A program made the position numbers and the translations under genes. This document shows, one piece after another, positions 52,267 through 61,176 of a stretch of 64,000 bases of DNA (position 1 is the first letter of the stretch; every line of letters starts with the position of its first letter). Origin of the DNA: Mesorhizobium sophorae. GTDB lineage: Bacteria; Pseudomonadota; Alphaproteobacteria; Rhizobiales; Rhizobiaceae. The DNA lies in contig NZ_NNRI01000007.1 of NCBI RefSeq assembly GCF_002270415.1, positions 930,001 through 994,000 on the forward strand, given 5' to 3'. The notes below the pieces were generated by a model. The model ran no database searches. It was not told where the DNA came from and worked only from the letters and a program-made list of their open reading frames with translations.

Positions 52267-54024
52267 TTAGCCGGCGCGCTGCTCGTCCGTCGCCTTCCGG
52301 TCGACGGCGAACTCGCCCGCCGACAGGACAACACCGAATTTTTCGCTGGCTTCCGCTGACGTGTAGTATCCCAGCGCCACATCGCGCAGCACCAGATCGG
52401 CATCGCGCTCAAGCGGATCGCCATAGCCGCCGCCGCCCGGCGTGCCGACGCGCACGCGGTCGCCGGCCTTCAGGGCGATGTCCTGCTCCTTGGACAGATG
52501 CGGCGGCACGTGCTCCTCGCCATTGCGGAAGACGGTCACCGTGTTGACCGCGCCGTCCTTGCCGCCGAGCGCGCCCTGCGGGCCGAAACGGCCATGGTCC
52601 ATGACGAAGGAGGCGCGGGCATCGCCGCGCAGGATTTCGACCTCATAGGCGAGGCCGAAGCCGCCGCGCTGCTTGCCTGCGCCGCCCGAGCCTTCGCGCA
52701 AGGCGTAGTGGCGGTAGAGCACCGGAAAGGCCTGCTCCATGATCTCGACCGGCGGCGACTTGGAGATGCCGATGGTCGAGCAGCCATTGGTCAGGCCGTC
52801 ATGGCCTGAATTGCCGCCATAGCCGCCGCCGGAGATCTGGTACATGACGTAGTCGCGGCCGCGCGCCGGATCGTTGCCGCCGAGCGCGAAATTGCCGCTG
52901 GACCCAGCCGGTGCCGCCGTCACCTTGTCCGGCAGCGCCTGGACCATCGCCGCGAACACCGCCTCGGCGATGCGCTGCGAGACCTCGGCGGCGCAGCCTG
53001 AAACCGGGCGCGGATATTTGGCGTCGAGGAACGTGCCCTCCGGACGCTTGACCTCAAGCGGCTCGAAAGCGCCGGCGCTGATCGGTACATCCGGGAAAAT
53101 GTGGCGCATGGCGAGGTAGACCGAGGACAAGGTCGTCGCCAGCACACTGTTCATCGGCCCGGCGCAGGGCTTTGACGAGCCGGCGAAATCGAAGGTCAGC
53201 GTGTCGCCCCGTTTCTCGACAGCCAGCGCGATGGTCAGCGGCTCGTTGACCACCCCGTCGGAATCGACAAAGGCCCTGGAATGGTAGGTGCCGTCCGGGA
53301 TGGCGGATATGTTGGCGCGCATCTGTTCGGCGGCCCGCCGACGCAGTTCGGCGATCGCCTCGACAACAGTTTCGTCTCCGTAACGATCAAGGATTCCGTT
53401 AAGCCGGTCCTGGCCGATGAACAGTGCCGCGGCCTGGGCGCGGATATCGCCGATGCGCTGGTCGGCGACGCGGATGTTGGAGCAGATGATGGCGTAGATT
53501 TCGGGGTCGAGCACGCCTTTCTTGAACAGCTTGACCGGCGGTAGCCGCAGGCCTTCCTGTTCCACTGCGGTCGCGGAAGCCGAGAAGCCGCCCGGCACCG
53601 AGCCGCCAATGTCAGGCCAGTGGCCGGTGTTGGACAGCCAGCAGAAAATCTTGCCAGCCCGGTAGACCGGCATGGCGAAGCGCACATCCATCAGATGGGT
53701 GCCGCCGAGATAGGGATCGTTGACGATGTAGATGTCGCCGGGCTCCGGCGGCAGGCAGCGGCCGTCGGCGATCATCTCGATCACCGTCTTGGTCGAATAC
53801 TGCATGACGCCGACGAACACCGGCAGGCCTTGCGACCCCTGCGCGATCAGCGAGCCATCGACGGCCGAATAGATGCCGTCGGAGCGGTCGTTGGCCTCGG
53901 CGATGACCGGCGAGAAGGCGGCGCGGGAGAAGGTCAGGTCCATCTCGTCGCAGACCTGCTGCAAGGCCGCCTGGAGAACCGAAAGGGTGATGGCGTCGAG
54001 CTTTGCCATATCAATGTCAGGCAT
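52267..54024 (-). CDS. hyuB: Hydantoinase B/oxoprolinase family protein
   Basis: 585 residues from ATG 54024, one base after the hyuA stop. HyuB landmarks: ITLSVLQAALQQVCDEMDLT, SRAAFSPVIAEANDRSDGIY, GDIYIVNDPYLGGTHLMDV, SNTGHWPDIGG and the C-terminal RVGTPGGGGYGDPLERDADL. With HyuA it forms an ATP-dependent amidohydrolase of hydantoins, 5-oxoproline or N-methylhydantoin. Substrate not decided by sequence. Confidence 0.92.
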   Translation of the reverse strand: MPDIDMAKLDAITLSVLQAALQQVCDEMDLTFSRAAFSPVIAEANDRSDGIYSAVDGSLIAQGSQGLPVFVGVMQYSTKTVIEMIADGRCLPPEPGDIYIVNDPYLGGTHLMDVRFAMPVYRAGKIFCWLSNTGHWPDIGGSVPGGFSASATAVEQEGLRLPPVKLFKKGVLDPEIYAIICSNIRVADQRIGDIRAQAAALFIGQDRLNGILDRYGDETVVEAIAELRRRAAEQMRANISAIPDGTYHSRAFVDSDGVVNEPLTIALAVEKRGDTLTFDFAGSSKPCAGPMNSVLATTLSSVYLAMRHIFPDVPISAGAFEPLEVKRPEGTFLDAKYPRPVSGCAAEVSQRIAEAVFAAMVQALPDKVTAAPAGSSGNFALGGNDPARGRDYVMYQISGGGYGGNSGHDGLTNGCSTIGISKSPPVEIMEQAFPVLYRHYALREGSGGAGKQRGGFGLAYEVEILRGDARASFVMDHGRFGPQGALGGKDGAVNTVTVFRNGEEHVPPHLSKEQDIALKAGDRVRVGTPGGGGYGDPLERDADLVLRDVALGYYTSAEASEKFGVVLSAGEFAVDRKATDEQRAG

Positions 54025-54025
54025 C

Positions 54026-56110
54026 TCAGGCCTCGCCAATGTCGATGATGATGTTGCCGTCGGCGTCCGAACGCGCCCGGTCGCCGGGTTCGAGCACGGT
54101 GGTCGCATCCATCTGTTCGAGGATCGCCGGGCCTACGATGACCGCGTCGAGCGGCAGCTTTTCGCGTGCGTAGACCGGCGTGTCGTGCCAGCGCCCGCCA
54201 TACCAGACCGGCCGGATCTCGCGACGCGCCTCGTCGAGCGTTTTTCCGCGACCAGCCGGGTCGATCAAACGCGACAGATCGATCGCCGGCCGCACACCGG
54301 TCACCGAAGTGTTGAGGTTGACGAGGTTGGCGCGGATTTCCGGCAGCTCGACCTTGAAGCGGGCGAAATAGGCTTTTTCGAACAGCGTTTGCAGCTCGTG
54401 CCGGGTCACCGAGGAGGATGGCAATGGCACGTTGATGATGTGGGTCTGGCCGACGAACTGCATGTCGGCGGAGTGGGTGACGCGGATCGTCTCGGGCTTC
54501 ACCGCTTCCTTGCCGATGAGCTCCTCGCCTTCGTTTCGGTGCCGTTCCAATACAGCGTGAAGCTGGTCCTCGTCGAGCACCGCCACCGGCTGGTTGACGG
54601 TGTTGACGAAGTCGTGGCGCAGATCGGCGACGACGCAGCCGAGCGCGTTGGTGATACCTGGCCGGGCCGGCACCAGCACCTTGGGCAGACCGAGTTCGCG
54701 CGCCAGGGCGGTCGCGTGCAGCGGCCCGGCGCCGCCGAAGGCGAACAGCGCAAAGTCGCGCGGATCGTGGCCGCGCGACACCGAAACCATGCGGATGGCG
54801 CCGGCCATCTTCATGTTGCCGAGCCGCAGCACCGCGCCCGCCGCCTCGACGCCGGACAGGCCGGTCGCCTTGCCGATCTTCTCCTCGAAGATACCGGTGA
54901 CGCGCTCGACGGTGACCGGGTTTTCGACCGCCAGCAGCTTTTTCGGCGCCAGCCGGCCGAGCACCAGGTTGGCGTCGGTGATGGTCGGCTCGAGACCGCC
55001 GCGTCCGTAGCAGATCGGGCCGGGATTGGCGCCGGCGCTTTCCGGACCGATCTGGATCAGGCCGGCGGCGTCGACGCGGGCGATCGAGCCGCCGCCGGCG
55101 CCGACCGTGTGCACCGCCACCATCGGCACGTGGATCGGCATGGCATATTCGATCTCGATCTCGTTCGAGACAGCCGGCTCGGCGTTGCGGATCAGCGCCA
55201 CGTCGGTCGAGGTGCCGCCCATGTCGTAGGTGACGAGGTTTTCGTAGCCGGCGCGTTTTCCCGTATAGGCGGCGGCGATTACGCCCGAGGCCGGACCGGA
55301 CATGACGGTCTTGGCCGATTCACGTGTGACGAAGCGGGCCGAGATCATGCCGCCATTGCCGTTCATGATCAGGAAGTCGCGGGCATAGCCTTTTACGCCC
55401 AATTCCTTGCGCAGCCGCTCGACATAGCGCTCGAGGATCGGCTGCACCGAGGCGTTGACCGAAGCGGTGACGCCGCGCTCGAATTCGCGCGCTTCCGACA
55501 GCAGCGCGTGGCCCGAGGTGATGTAGCCGTTCGGCCAGAGCTCGGCGGCAATCTCGGCGGCGCGGAGCTCATGCGCCGGGTTGGCGTAGGAATGCAGGAA
55601 ATGGATGACGAGGGATTCGCAACCGGCGTCGATCAGCGCCTTCACCGCCACGCGCATTTCGGCTTCGTCGAGCGGCGTGCGCACCGTGCCCGACGCCTCG
55701 ACGCGCTCCGAGACTTCGAGCCTCAGATTGCGCGGAATGATCGGCACGAAACTGCCGGTCATGCCATAGGCCTGCGGCCGCGTGCGCCGGCCAAGCTCGA
55801 TCACGTCGCGAAAGCCGCGCGTGGTGATCATGCCGGTTTTCGCCAGCCGGCGCTCGAGCACCGCATTGGTGGTGGTGGTCGTGCCATGCACGATGAGGTC
55901 GATGCCGTCGATCGGAAATCCGGTGGCGTCCAGCGCCGAAACGACGCCGAACGCCTGGTTGTCGACCGTGGTAGGGGTCTTGGCGATATGCACTCGGCCG
56001 CCGTCGCGTCCGTCGATCAGAAGCAGGTCGGTGAAGGTCCCGCCGACATCGATACCGGCGACGACGCTGCCCAGGGAATCCGGCGGCTGCACCGAAAAAT
56101 TCTCTTTCAT
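54026..56110 (-). CDS. hyuA: Hydantoinase A/oxoprolinase family protein
   Basis: 694 residues. Actin-like ATPase fold: VAGIDVGGTFTDLLLIDG (phosphate 1), VHGTTTTTNAVLER, NGNGGMISARFVTRESAKTV, MSGPASGVIAAAY and YDMGGTSTDVALI (phosphate 2). It provides ATP-driven activation of the ring amide for HyuB. First gene of a minus-strand run hyuA-hyuB-SBP-gcvT-like; a GntR-type palindrome lies 84 bp before its start. Confidence 0.93.
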   Translation of the reverse strand: MKENFSVQPPDSLGSVVAGIDVGGTFTDLLLIDGRDGGRVHIAKTPTTVDNQAFGVVSALDATGFPIDGIDLIVHGTTTTTNAVLERRLAKTGMITTRGFRDVIELGRRTRPQAYGMTGSFVPIIPRNLRLEVSERVEASGTVRTPLDEAEMRVAVKALIDAGCESLVIHFLHSYANPAHELRAAEIAAELWPNGYITSGHALLSEAREFERGVTASVNASVQPILERYVERLRKELGVKGYARDFLIMNGNGGMISARFVTRESAKTVMSGPASGVIAAAYTGKRAGYENLVTYDMGGTSTDVALIRNAEPAVSNEIEIEYAMPIHVPMVAVHTVGAGGGSIARVDAAGLIQIGPESAGANPGPICYGRGGLEPTITDANLVLGRLAPKKLLAVENPVTVERVTGIFEEKIGKATGLSGVEAAGAVLRLGNMKMAGAIRMVSVSRGHDPRDFALFAFGGAGPLHATALARELGLPKVLVPARPGITNALGCVVADLRHDFVNTVNQPVAVLDEDQLHAVLERHRNEGEELIGKEAVKPETIRVTHSADMQFVGQTHIINVPLPSSSVTRHELQTLFEKAYFARFKVELPEIRANLVNLNTSVTGVRPAIDLSRLIDPAGRGKTLDEARREIRPVWYGGRWHDTPVYAREKLPLDAVIVGPAILEQMDATTVLEPGDRARSDADGNIIIDIGEA

Positions 56111-56193
56111 TGTCGAAACCCGAAATGCGCGGACTACGGATATGTCACAGTTTGGAAAGGTGTTTCGCGGCGGTATCTTGACGCAAATATCGT

Positions 56194-56203
56194 TTGTATA
56201 CTA
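56194..56203. promoter_or_regulatory. GntR-type operator-like site upstream of hyuA
   Basis: TTGTATACTA differs by one base from the perfect palindrome TTGTATACAA at 16036-16045, and has the same GTATAC core. It lies in the promoter region of hyuA. No GntR gene is next to it, so the regulator at 15156 is a candidate to act here too. Confidence 0.5.
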
Positions 56204-56330
56204 ATAAATTCCGGACACAAGAGCTTACTGCTTTGGAGTGTGCAGGCAGCACGCCGGAACCTGAACGGTTCGGGCGCGCAGGTGAAGGTTTGGTGCCCGC
56301 GTTAGCAGTTGGGCCAGAAGGTTGGATTTG

Positions 56331-57158
56331 ATGAACACCACAACCGCATTCAATACCGCAGGCGCCCGCCCGCTGCAGTTTCCGATTCCGGCCAATGTCT
56401 ATGCCGAGACCGTCGTCTCGGTGAAGCACTATACGGACCGGCTGTTCTCGTTCCGCATCACCCGGCCGCAGTCGCTGCGCTTCCGTTCCGGCGAGTTCGT
56501 CATGATCGGCCTGCCCAATGCCGAGAAGCCGGTGTTCCGCGCCTATTCGGTGGCGAGCCCCGCCTGGGACGACGAGCTGGAATTCTTCTCGATCAAGGTG
56601 CCGGACGGCCCGCTGACCTCTGAACTGCAGAAGATCCAGGTCGGCGACACCGTCATCATGCGCCAGAAGTCGACCGGCACGCTTGTCGTCGACGCGCTGA
56701 CGCCCGCGAAACGGCTGTTCATGATCTCGACCGGCACCGGCATCGCGCCCTTCGCCAGCCTGCTGCGTGACCCCGACACCTATGAGAAGTTCGAGCAGGT
56801 CGTCCTGACCCACACCTGCCGCGACACTGCCGAGCTCATCTATGGCCAGGAGCTGGTCGCCGGGCTCGAAAGCGATCCGCTGATCGGCGAGCTGACCGGC
56901 GGCCGCGTCACCCTCTACAATTCGACGACCCGCGAAGACTCGGCGCGCATGGGCCGCATCACCGCACTGATCGGATCCGGCAAGTTCTATACCGATCTCG
57001 GCATCGACAAGCTCAATCCGGAAACCGATCGCATCATGATCTGCGGTTCGATGCACATGCTGAAGGACGTCAAAGAGCTGGCCGAAAGCCTCGGGTTCGA
57101 GGAAGGCTCGCTGCATCATCCGGCGAGCTTCGTTGTCGAACGCGCCTTCGTCGGCTGA
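56331..57158 (+). CDS. fpr: Ferredoxin/flavodoxin-NADP+ reductase
   Basis: ATG 56331; 275 residues. FAD motif FRAYSVASPAWDDELEFFS, NADPH motif MISTGTGIAPFASLLRDP, and a C-terminus ending SFVVERAFVG, the short-tail form of bacterial subclass-I FPRs. It carries about 18 extra N-terminal residues. It moves electrons between NADPH and ferredoxin/flavodoxin in oxidative-stress and biosynthetic roles. Monocistronic, closed by a strong terminator. Confidence 0.92.
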   Translation: MNTTTAFNTAGARPLQFPIPANVYAETVVSVKHYTDRLFSFRITRPQSLRFRSGEFVMIGLPNAEKPVFRAYSVASPAWDDELEFFSIKVPDGPLTSELQKIQVGDTVIMRQKSTGTLVVDALTPAKRLFMISTGTGIAPFASLLRDPDTYEKFEQVVLTHTCRDTAELIYGQELVAGLESDPLIGELTGGRVTLYNSTTREDSARMGRITALIGSGKFYTDLGIDKLNPETDRIMICGSMHMLKDVKELAESLGFEEGSLHHPASFVVERAFVG

Positions 57159-57244
57159 GCAGGGCGCCCACGCCTTCAAATCCGCATTTTGACCTTTCGG
57201 TCAAAAAACTAACTGCTTTCGCGGCCTTTTTCGGCTATGAGCGC

Positions 57245-57283
57245 AAAAGCGCGTCGCCTTACGCGACGCGCTTTTTGTTTTTT
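57245..57283 (+). terminator. Rho-independent terminator after fpr
   Basis: A perfect 13-bp stem (AAAAGCGCGTCGC / GCGACGCGCTTTT) with a 5-base loop is followed by TTTTTGTTTTTT. Lies 86 bp after the fpr stop. Confidence 0.92.
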
Positions 57284-57287
57284 GTCG

Positions 57288-57336
57288 ATGCATGCCGGTG
57301 TCCCAAAACGGCTGCGCACTTTTGGGCGGCATGCAT
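57288..57336. repeat. 49-bp palindromic element (CCCAAAA/TTTTGGG), copy 1
   Basis: ATGCATGCC..TCCCAAAAC...CTTTTGGGC.GGCATGCAT is an imperfect inverted repeat. The same element lies just after the ALDH16-like gene at 60898-60946. Similar elements are common between genes in rhizobia. Confidence 0.75.
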
Positions 57337-57404
57337 TAAGGGACTCGTGAAGCGTCAATTCACGGGCTATCTTCGGCGCAAGTCGCTGAATGAAAGGGCA
57401 GGAG

Positions 57405-58460
57405 ATGAGCAGCACAATCCGCGAAGCCGAGCTTGGTGCCGGCGCGTCGAAGGTGACGCCACTGCCGGCGCGCGCCGCCGCCAATACCCCCGTTCCGCTG
57501 GACCATCGCATCGCGCGCAACCCCGGCATGAAGCTCGACCTCGGCTTCATGGAATCGGTGCGCAGCGTCAACCGCTCGGCGCTTGAACGCCGCGTCGCGA
57601 GCCTGACCAAGCGGCGCTCTCTCAAGGCCGACAATCAGGCCGCCTGGCTGCTGCGCGCCGTCGCCTGCATGGACCTGACGACGCTGAATTCCAACGACAC
57701 CGAAGAGCGCGTGCGCCGGCTCTGCGCCAAGGCGATCAATCCGTTCCGCCGCGACATCGTCGAGGGTCTCGGTATTGCGGACGAGGTCATTCGCCCAGCC
57801 GCCGTCTGCGTCTACCATCCCTTCGTCGCCACCGCGGTCGATGCCGTGCGCGGCACCGGCATCCACGTCGCCGCCGTTTCCACCGCCTTCCCGCACGGCC
57901 TTGCCCCACTTTCCACCCGCCTACAGGAAATCGAGGCCTCGGTGAAGGACGGCGCCGACGAGATCGACGTTGTCATTCCACGCGGGTTGGTGTTCGGCGC
58001 CAAGTGGCGGGAGCTCTACAACGAGATCGTCTCGATGCGCGCCGCCTGTGGGGATGCGCATCTGAAGGTCATCCTCGGTACCGGCGACCTCGCCACGCTG
58101 CGCAACGTCATGCTGGCCTCGATGGTCGCTATGATGGCCGGCGCCGACTTCATCAAGACCTCGACCGGCAAGGAAAGTGTCAACGCCACGCTGCCGGTCG
58201 GCCTCGCCATGGTTCGCGCCATCCGAGCCTATTTCGAGGAGACCGGCTATCTCATCGGCTTCAAGCCGGCTGGCGGCATCTCAACGGCAAAAGCCTCACT
58301 CGACTGGATGGTGCTGATGAAGGAAGAACTCGGCCGGCCATGGCTGGAGCCCGAGCTGTTCCGCTTCGGCGCCTCGAGCCTTTTGACCGACATCGAGCGC
58401 CAACTCGAACACCATCTGACCGGGCACTATTCGGCCAATCATCGCCACGCGATGGCTTGA
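57405..58460 (+). CDS. deoC: Deoxyribose-phosphate aldolase, long (animal-like) type
   Basis: 351 residues from ATG 57405 (ATG 57390 is also in frame), longer than the 220-260 of most bacterial DeoC. Schiff-base Lys251 in ADFIKTSTGKESVNATLPV, second lysine Lys287 in GYLIGFKPAGGISTAKASL, Asp90 in MDLTTLNSND. NQAAWLLRAV, CVYHPFVATAVDAV, DGADEIDVVIPRGLVFGAKW and LLTDIERQLEHHLTG follow animal DERA closely. It splits 2-deoxyribose 5-phosphate to acetaldehyde and glyceraldehyde 3-phosphate. The ALDH gene follows after 65 bp. Confidence 0.9.
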   Translation: MSSTIREAELGAGASKVTPLPARAAANTPVPLDHRIARNPGMKLDLGFMESVRSVNRSALERRVASLTKRRSLKADNQAAWLLRAVACMDLTTLNSNDTEERVRRLCAKAINPFRRDIVEGLGIADEVIRPAAVCVYHPFVATAVDAVRGTGIHVAAVSTAFPHGLAPLSTRLQEIEASVKDGADEIDVVIPRGLVFGAKWRELYNEIVSMRAACGDAHLKVILGTGDLATLRNVMLASMVAMMAGADFIKTSTGKESVNATLPVGLAMVRAIRAYFEETGYLIGFKPAGGISTAKASLDWMVLMKEELGRPWLEPELFRFGASSLLTDIERQLEHHLTGHYSANHRHAMA

Positions 58461-58525
58461 ACGCCCCACCGCGATCAGCCTAGCCGATCGACCCTCCCCA
58501 CGAGGAGAGGTGAAGGAGGAACCCC

Positions 58526-60898
58526 ATGAACATTCTCGACCGCTATCACGCCATGGAGTACGGCCCGGCGCCGGAAGCCCGCAACGAGGCCGACGCCTGG
58601 CTTGCGGCGCGCGACTTCGGCAAGGCACTGTTCATCGGCGGCGACTGGAAAGCCGCTTCCGGCGGCAAAACCTTCGAGACCAGCGAGCCCTCCTCCGGCA
58701 AGCTGCTGGCCAAAGTGTCGGACGCCAATGCCGCCGATATAGACGCCGCGGTTTCGGCCGCGGCCAAGGCGCTGCCGAAATGGTCGGCGTCTTCAGGCTA
58801 TACCAGGGCGAAAGTGCTCTATGCCATCGGCCGCGCCATGCAGCGCCACCAGCGCCTGTTCGCCGTGCTGGAATCGATCGACAACGGCAAGCCGATCCGC
58901 GAAAGCCGCGATATCGACGTGCCGCTGGCCATCCGCCATTTCATCCACCATGCCGGCTGGGCGCAGGCGCTGGACAGGGATTTCCCCGGCCACAAGGGTG
59001 TCGGCGTCGTCGGCCAGATCATCCCGTGGAATTTTCCGCTGCTGATGCTGGCCTGGAAGATCGCACCGGCACTCGCCGCCGGCTGCACCGTGGCTCTGAA
59101 ACCGGCCGAATTCACGCCGCTGACCGCCATCCTGTTCGCCGAGATCTGCGAACGTGCCGGCGTGCCGAAAGGCGTCGTCAACATCGTCCAGGGTGGCCCG
59201 GAAGCAGGCGCGGCCATCGTCAACCATCCCGGCATCCAGAAGATCGCCTTCACCGGTTCGTCGGAAGTCGGCAAGATCATCCGGAAAGCCACGGCGGGGT
59301 CAGGGAAGAAACTGTCGCTGGAGCTTGGCGGCAAGTCGGCCTTCATCGTCTTCGAGGATGCCGATCTCGACAGCGCCGTCGAAGGGCTGGTCGACGGCAT
59401 CTGGTTCAACCAGGGCCAGGTCTGCTGCGCCGGCTCGCGGCTGCTGGTGCAGGAAGGCATCGCCGATGCCCTCATCGCCAAGGTCAAGACACGCATGAGC
59501 CGGTTGCGGGTCGGCAGCCCGCTCGACAAGAACACCGATATCGGCCCGCTGGTCGACGCCACACAGCTCGACCGGGTCAAGGGCCTGGTTGCCGAGGGCG
59601 CCAGACAGGGCGCCGTGTGCTGGCAGCCGGACGCCGCGCTGCCAACGTCGGGTTACTACCACCTGCCGACGCTCGCCACCGGCATTTCGCCGGCTAACAT
59701 TCTAGCGCAAGAGGAAGTGTTCGGGCCGGTGCTGGCGACCATGACCTTCCGCAACACCGAGGAAGCGATCGAGCTTGCCAACAACACGCGCTATGGGCTG
59801 GCCGCCTCGGTGTGGAGCGAGAACGTCAACCTCGCCTTGCATGTCGCGCCGCAATTGAAGGCTGGCGTTGTCTGGGTCAACGGCACCAACATGTTCGACG
59901 CCGCCTGCGGTTTCGGCGGCTACCGCGAGAGCGGTTTCGGCCGCGAAGGCGGGCGCGAAGGCATATTCGAATATCTTGCGGCCAAATTGCCGCTTGGCCC
60001 GGTGATCAAGCCGGCGGCAGTCTCTGCGCAACCTGCCGAGCAATCCGACGGCGATACGATCGACCGCACGGCAAAGCTGTTCATCGGCGGCAAGCAGGTG
60101 CGGCCGGACGGCAACTATTCGCTGGCTGTCGCCACCGCCAAGGGCAAGCTCGCCGGCGAGGTCGGTCTCGGCAGCCGCAAAGATATCCGCGATGCCGTTT
60201 CGGCCGCCCGGGCCTGCAAAGCCTGGCCGGAGGCGACGGCGTACAACCGCTCGCAGGTGCTTTACTATCTGGCCGAAAATCTTTCCGGCCGGGCCGGCGA
60301 GTTTGCCGCCCGCCTCACCGAGTTGACCGGCGCTACGCCCAAGGCAGCGCGTGACGAGGTGGACCAGTCGATCGAGCGGCTGTTCCTCTATGCTGGCCTT
60401 GCCGACAAGTTCGAGGGCCGCGTGCACCAGCCGCCGGCGCGTGCCGTGACACTGGCGCTGCACGAACCGGTCGGCGTCGTCGGCATCGTGGCACCCGACG
60501 TGTCACCGCTGCTGGGCCTGATCTCGCTCGTCGCACCGGCGCTCGCCATGGGCAACACCGTGGTCGCGGTGCCGTCCGAGCGCTACCCGCTGCTCGCCAC
60601 CGACCTCTACCAGGTCATCGAATATTCCGACGTTCCGGCCGGCGCCATCAACATCGTTACCGGCCGAACGGCCGAACTCGCCGCTGTGCTGGCCAAGCAT
60701 GACGATGTCGACGGGCTCTGGGTGTTTGCCGATGCCGACACCTGCGCCAAGGCGGAGGCCGAGTCGATCGGCAACCTCAAGCGCGTCTGGAGCGGCAATG
60801 GCCGCGGCCTCGACTGGGCGTCCGACGAGGCGGCTGGCGATGCCTTCCTGCGCCGCGCCGTCGAGGTCAAGAACGTCTGGGTGCCTTACGGGGACTGA
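58526..60898 (+). CDS. Two-domain aldehyde dehydrogenase, ALDH16-like
   Basis: 790 residues. Residues 1-490 are a complete ALDH (cofactor GQIIPWNFPLLMLAWKIAPA, Glu266 in LSLELGGKSAF, Cys300/301 in NQGQVCCAGSRLL). Residues about 515-790 are a second, shortened ALDH domain (AKLFIGGKQVRPDG, EPVGVVGIVAPDVSPLLGLI) without catalytic Glu or Cys. This complete-plus-inactive tandem layout is that of ALDH16. With DeoC upstream it may oxidise the released acetaldehyde or glyceraldehyde. Its stop codon overlaps the start of a palindromic element. Confidence 0.88.
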   Translation: MNILDRYHAMEYGPAPEARNEADAWLAARDFGKALFIGGDWKAASGGKTFETSEPSSGKLLAKVSDANAADIDAAVSAAAKALPKWSASSGYTRAKVLYAIGRAMQRHQRLFAVLESIDNGKPIRESRDIDVPLAIRHFIHHAGWAQALDRDFPGHKGVGVVGQIIPWNFPLLMLAWKIAPALAAGCTVALKPAEFTPLTAILFAEICERAGVPKGVVNIVQGGPEAGAAIVNHPGIQKIAFTGSSEVGKIIRKATAGSGKKLSLELGGKSAFIVFEDADLDSAVEGLVDGIWFNQGQVCCAGSRLLVQEGIADALIAKVKTRMSRLRVGSPLDKNTDIGPLVDATQLDRVKGLVAEGARQGAVCWQPDAALPTSGYYHLPTLATGISPANILAQEEVFGPVLATMTFRNTEEAIELANNTRYGLAASVWSENVNLALHVAPQLKAGVVWVNGTNMFDAACGFGGYRESGFGREGGREGIFEYLAAKLPLGPVIKPAAVSAQPAEQSDGDTIDRTAKLFIGGKQVRPDGNYSLAVATAKGKLAGEVGLGSRKDIRDAVSAARACKAWPEATAYNRSQVLYYLAENLSGRAGEFAARLTELTGATPKAARDEVDQSIERLFLYAGLADKFEGRVHQPPARAVTLALHEPVGVVGIVAPDVSPLLGLISLVAPALAMGNTVVAVPSERYPLLATDLYQVIEYSDVPAGAINIVTGRTAELAAVLAKHDDVDGLWVFADADTCAKAEAESIGNLKRVWSGNGRGLDWASDEAAGDAFLRRAVEVKNVWVPYGD

Positions 60899-60946
60899 TG
60901 CATGTCGCCCAAAAAGCGTCAGCAGGTTTTGGGACACGACATGGAT
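60898..60946. repeat. 49-bp palindromic element (CCCAAAA/TTTTGGG), copy 2
   Basis: ATGCATGTCGCCCAAAA...GTTTTGGG.CACGACATGGAT, same design as 57288-57336. It begins on the last base of the ALDH16-like stop codon. The remaining gap to 61177 holds no gene. Confidence 0.75.
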
Positions 60947-61176
60947 GAAGACAGGGAACCAAAGCGCGTCGTGTGCTTTGGGCAGTTTCGACGCCGCTGC
61001 CGCGATGGTGATCGTGTTCGGACTTGACGCCCGGATGCATGTTCTTTAACGAGAAAAAACATCTTTATCTGTGGGCTGACAGGCGCGCAGGCCGCATGAT
61101 GGCGTCCGACTGGCCCATGACGCCGTGGCCGACCACCGGTAGACCCGGACGATCCCAAGCGGACGAGGAGAAGAGC

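Noticed and set aside
53873..56305. Very long plus-strand open frame (810 codons) opposite hyuA/hyuB
   Set aside because: Antisense shadow of two clear genes in high-GC DNA; its residue make-up is Arg/His/Asp-rich with no family, and no ribosome site.
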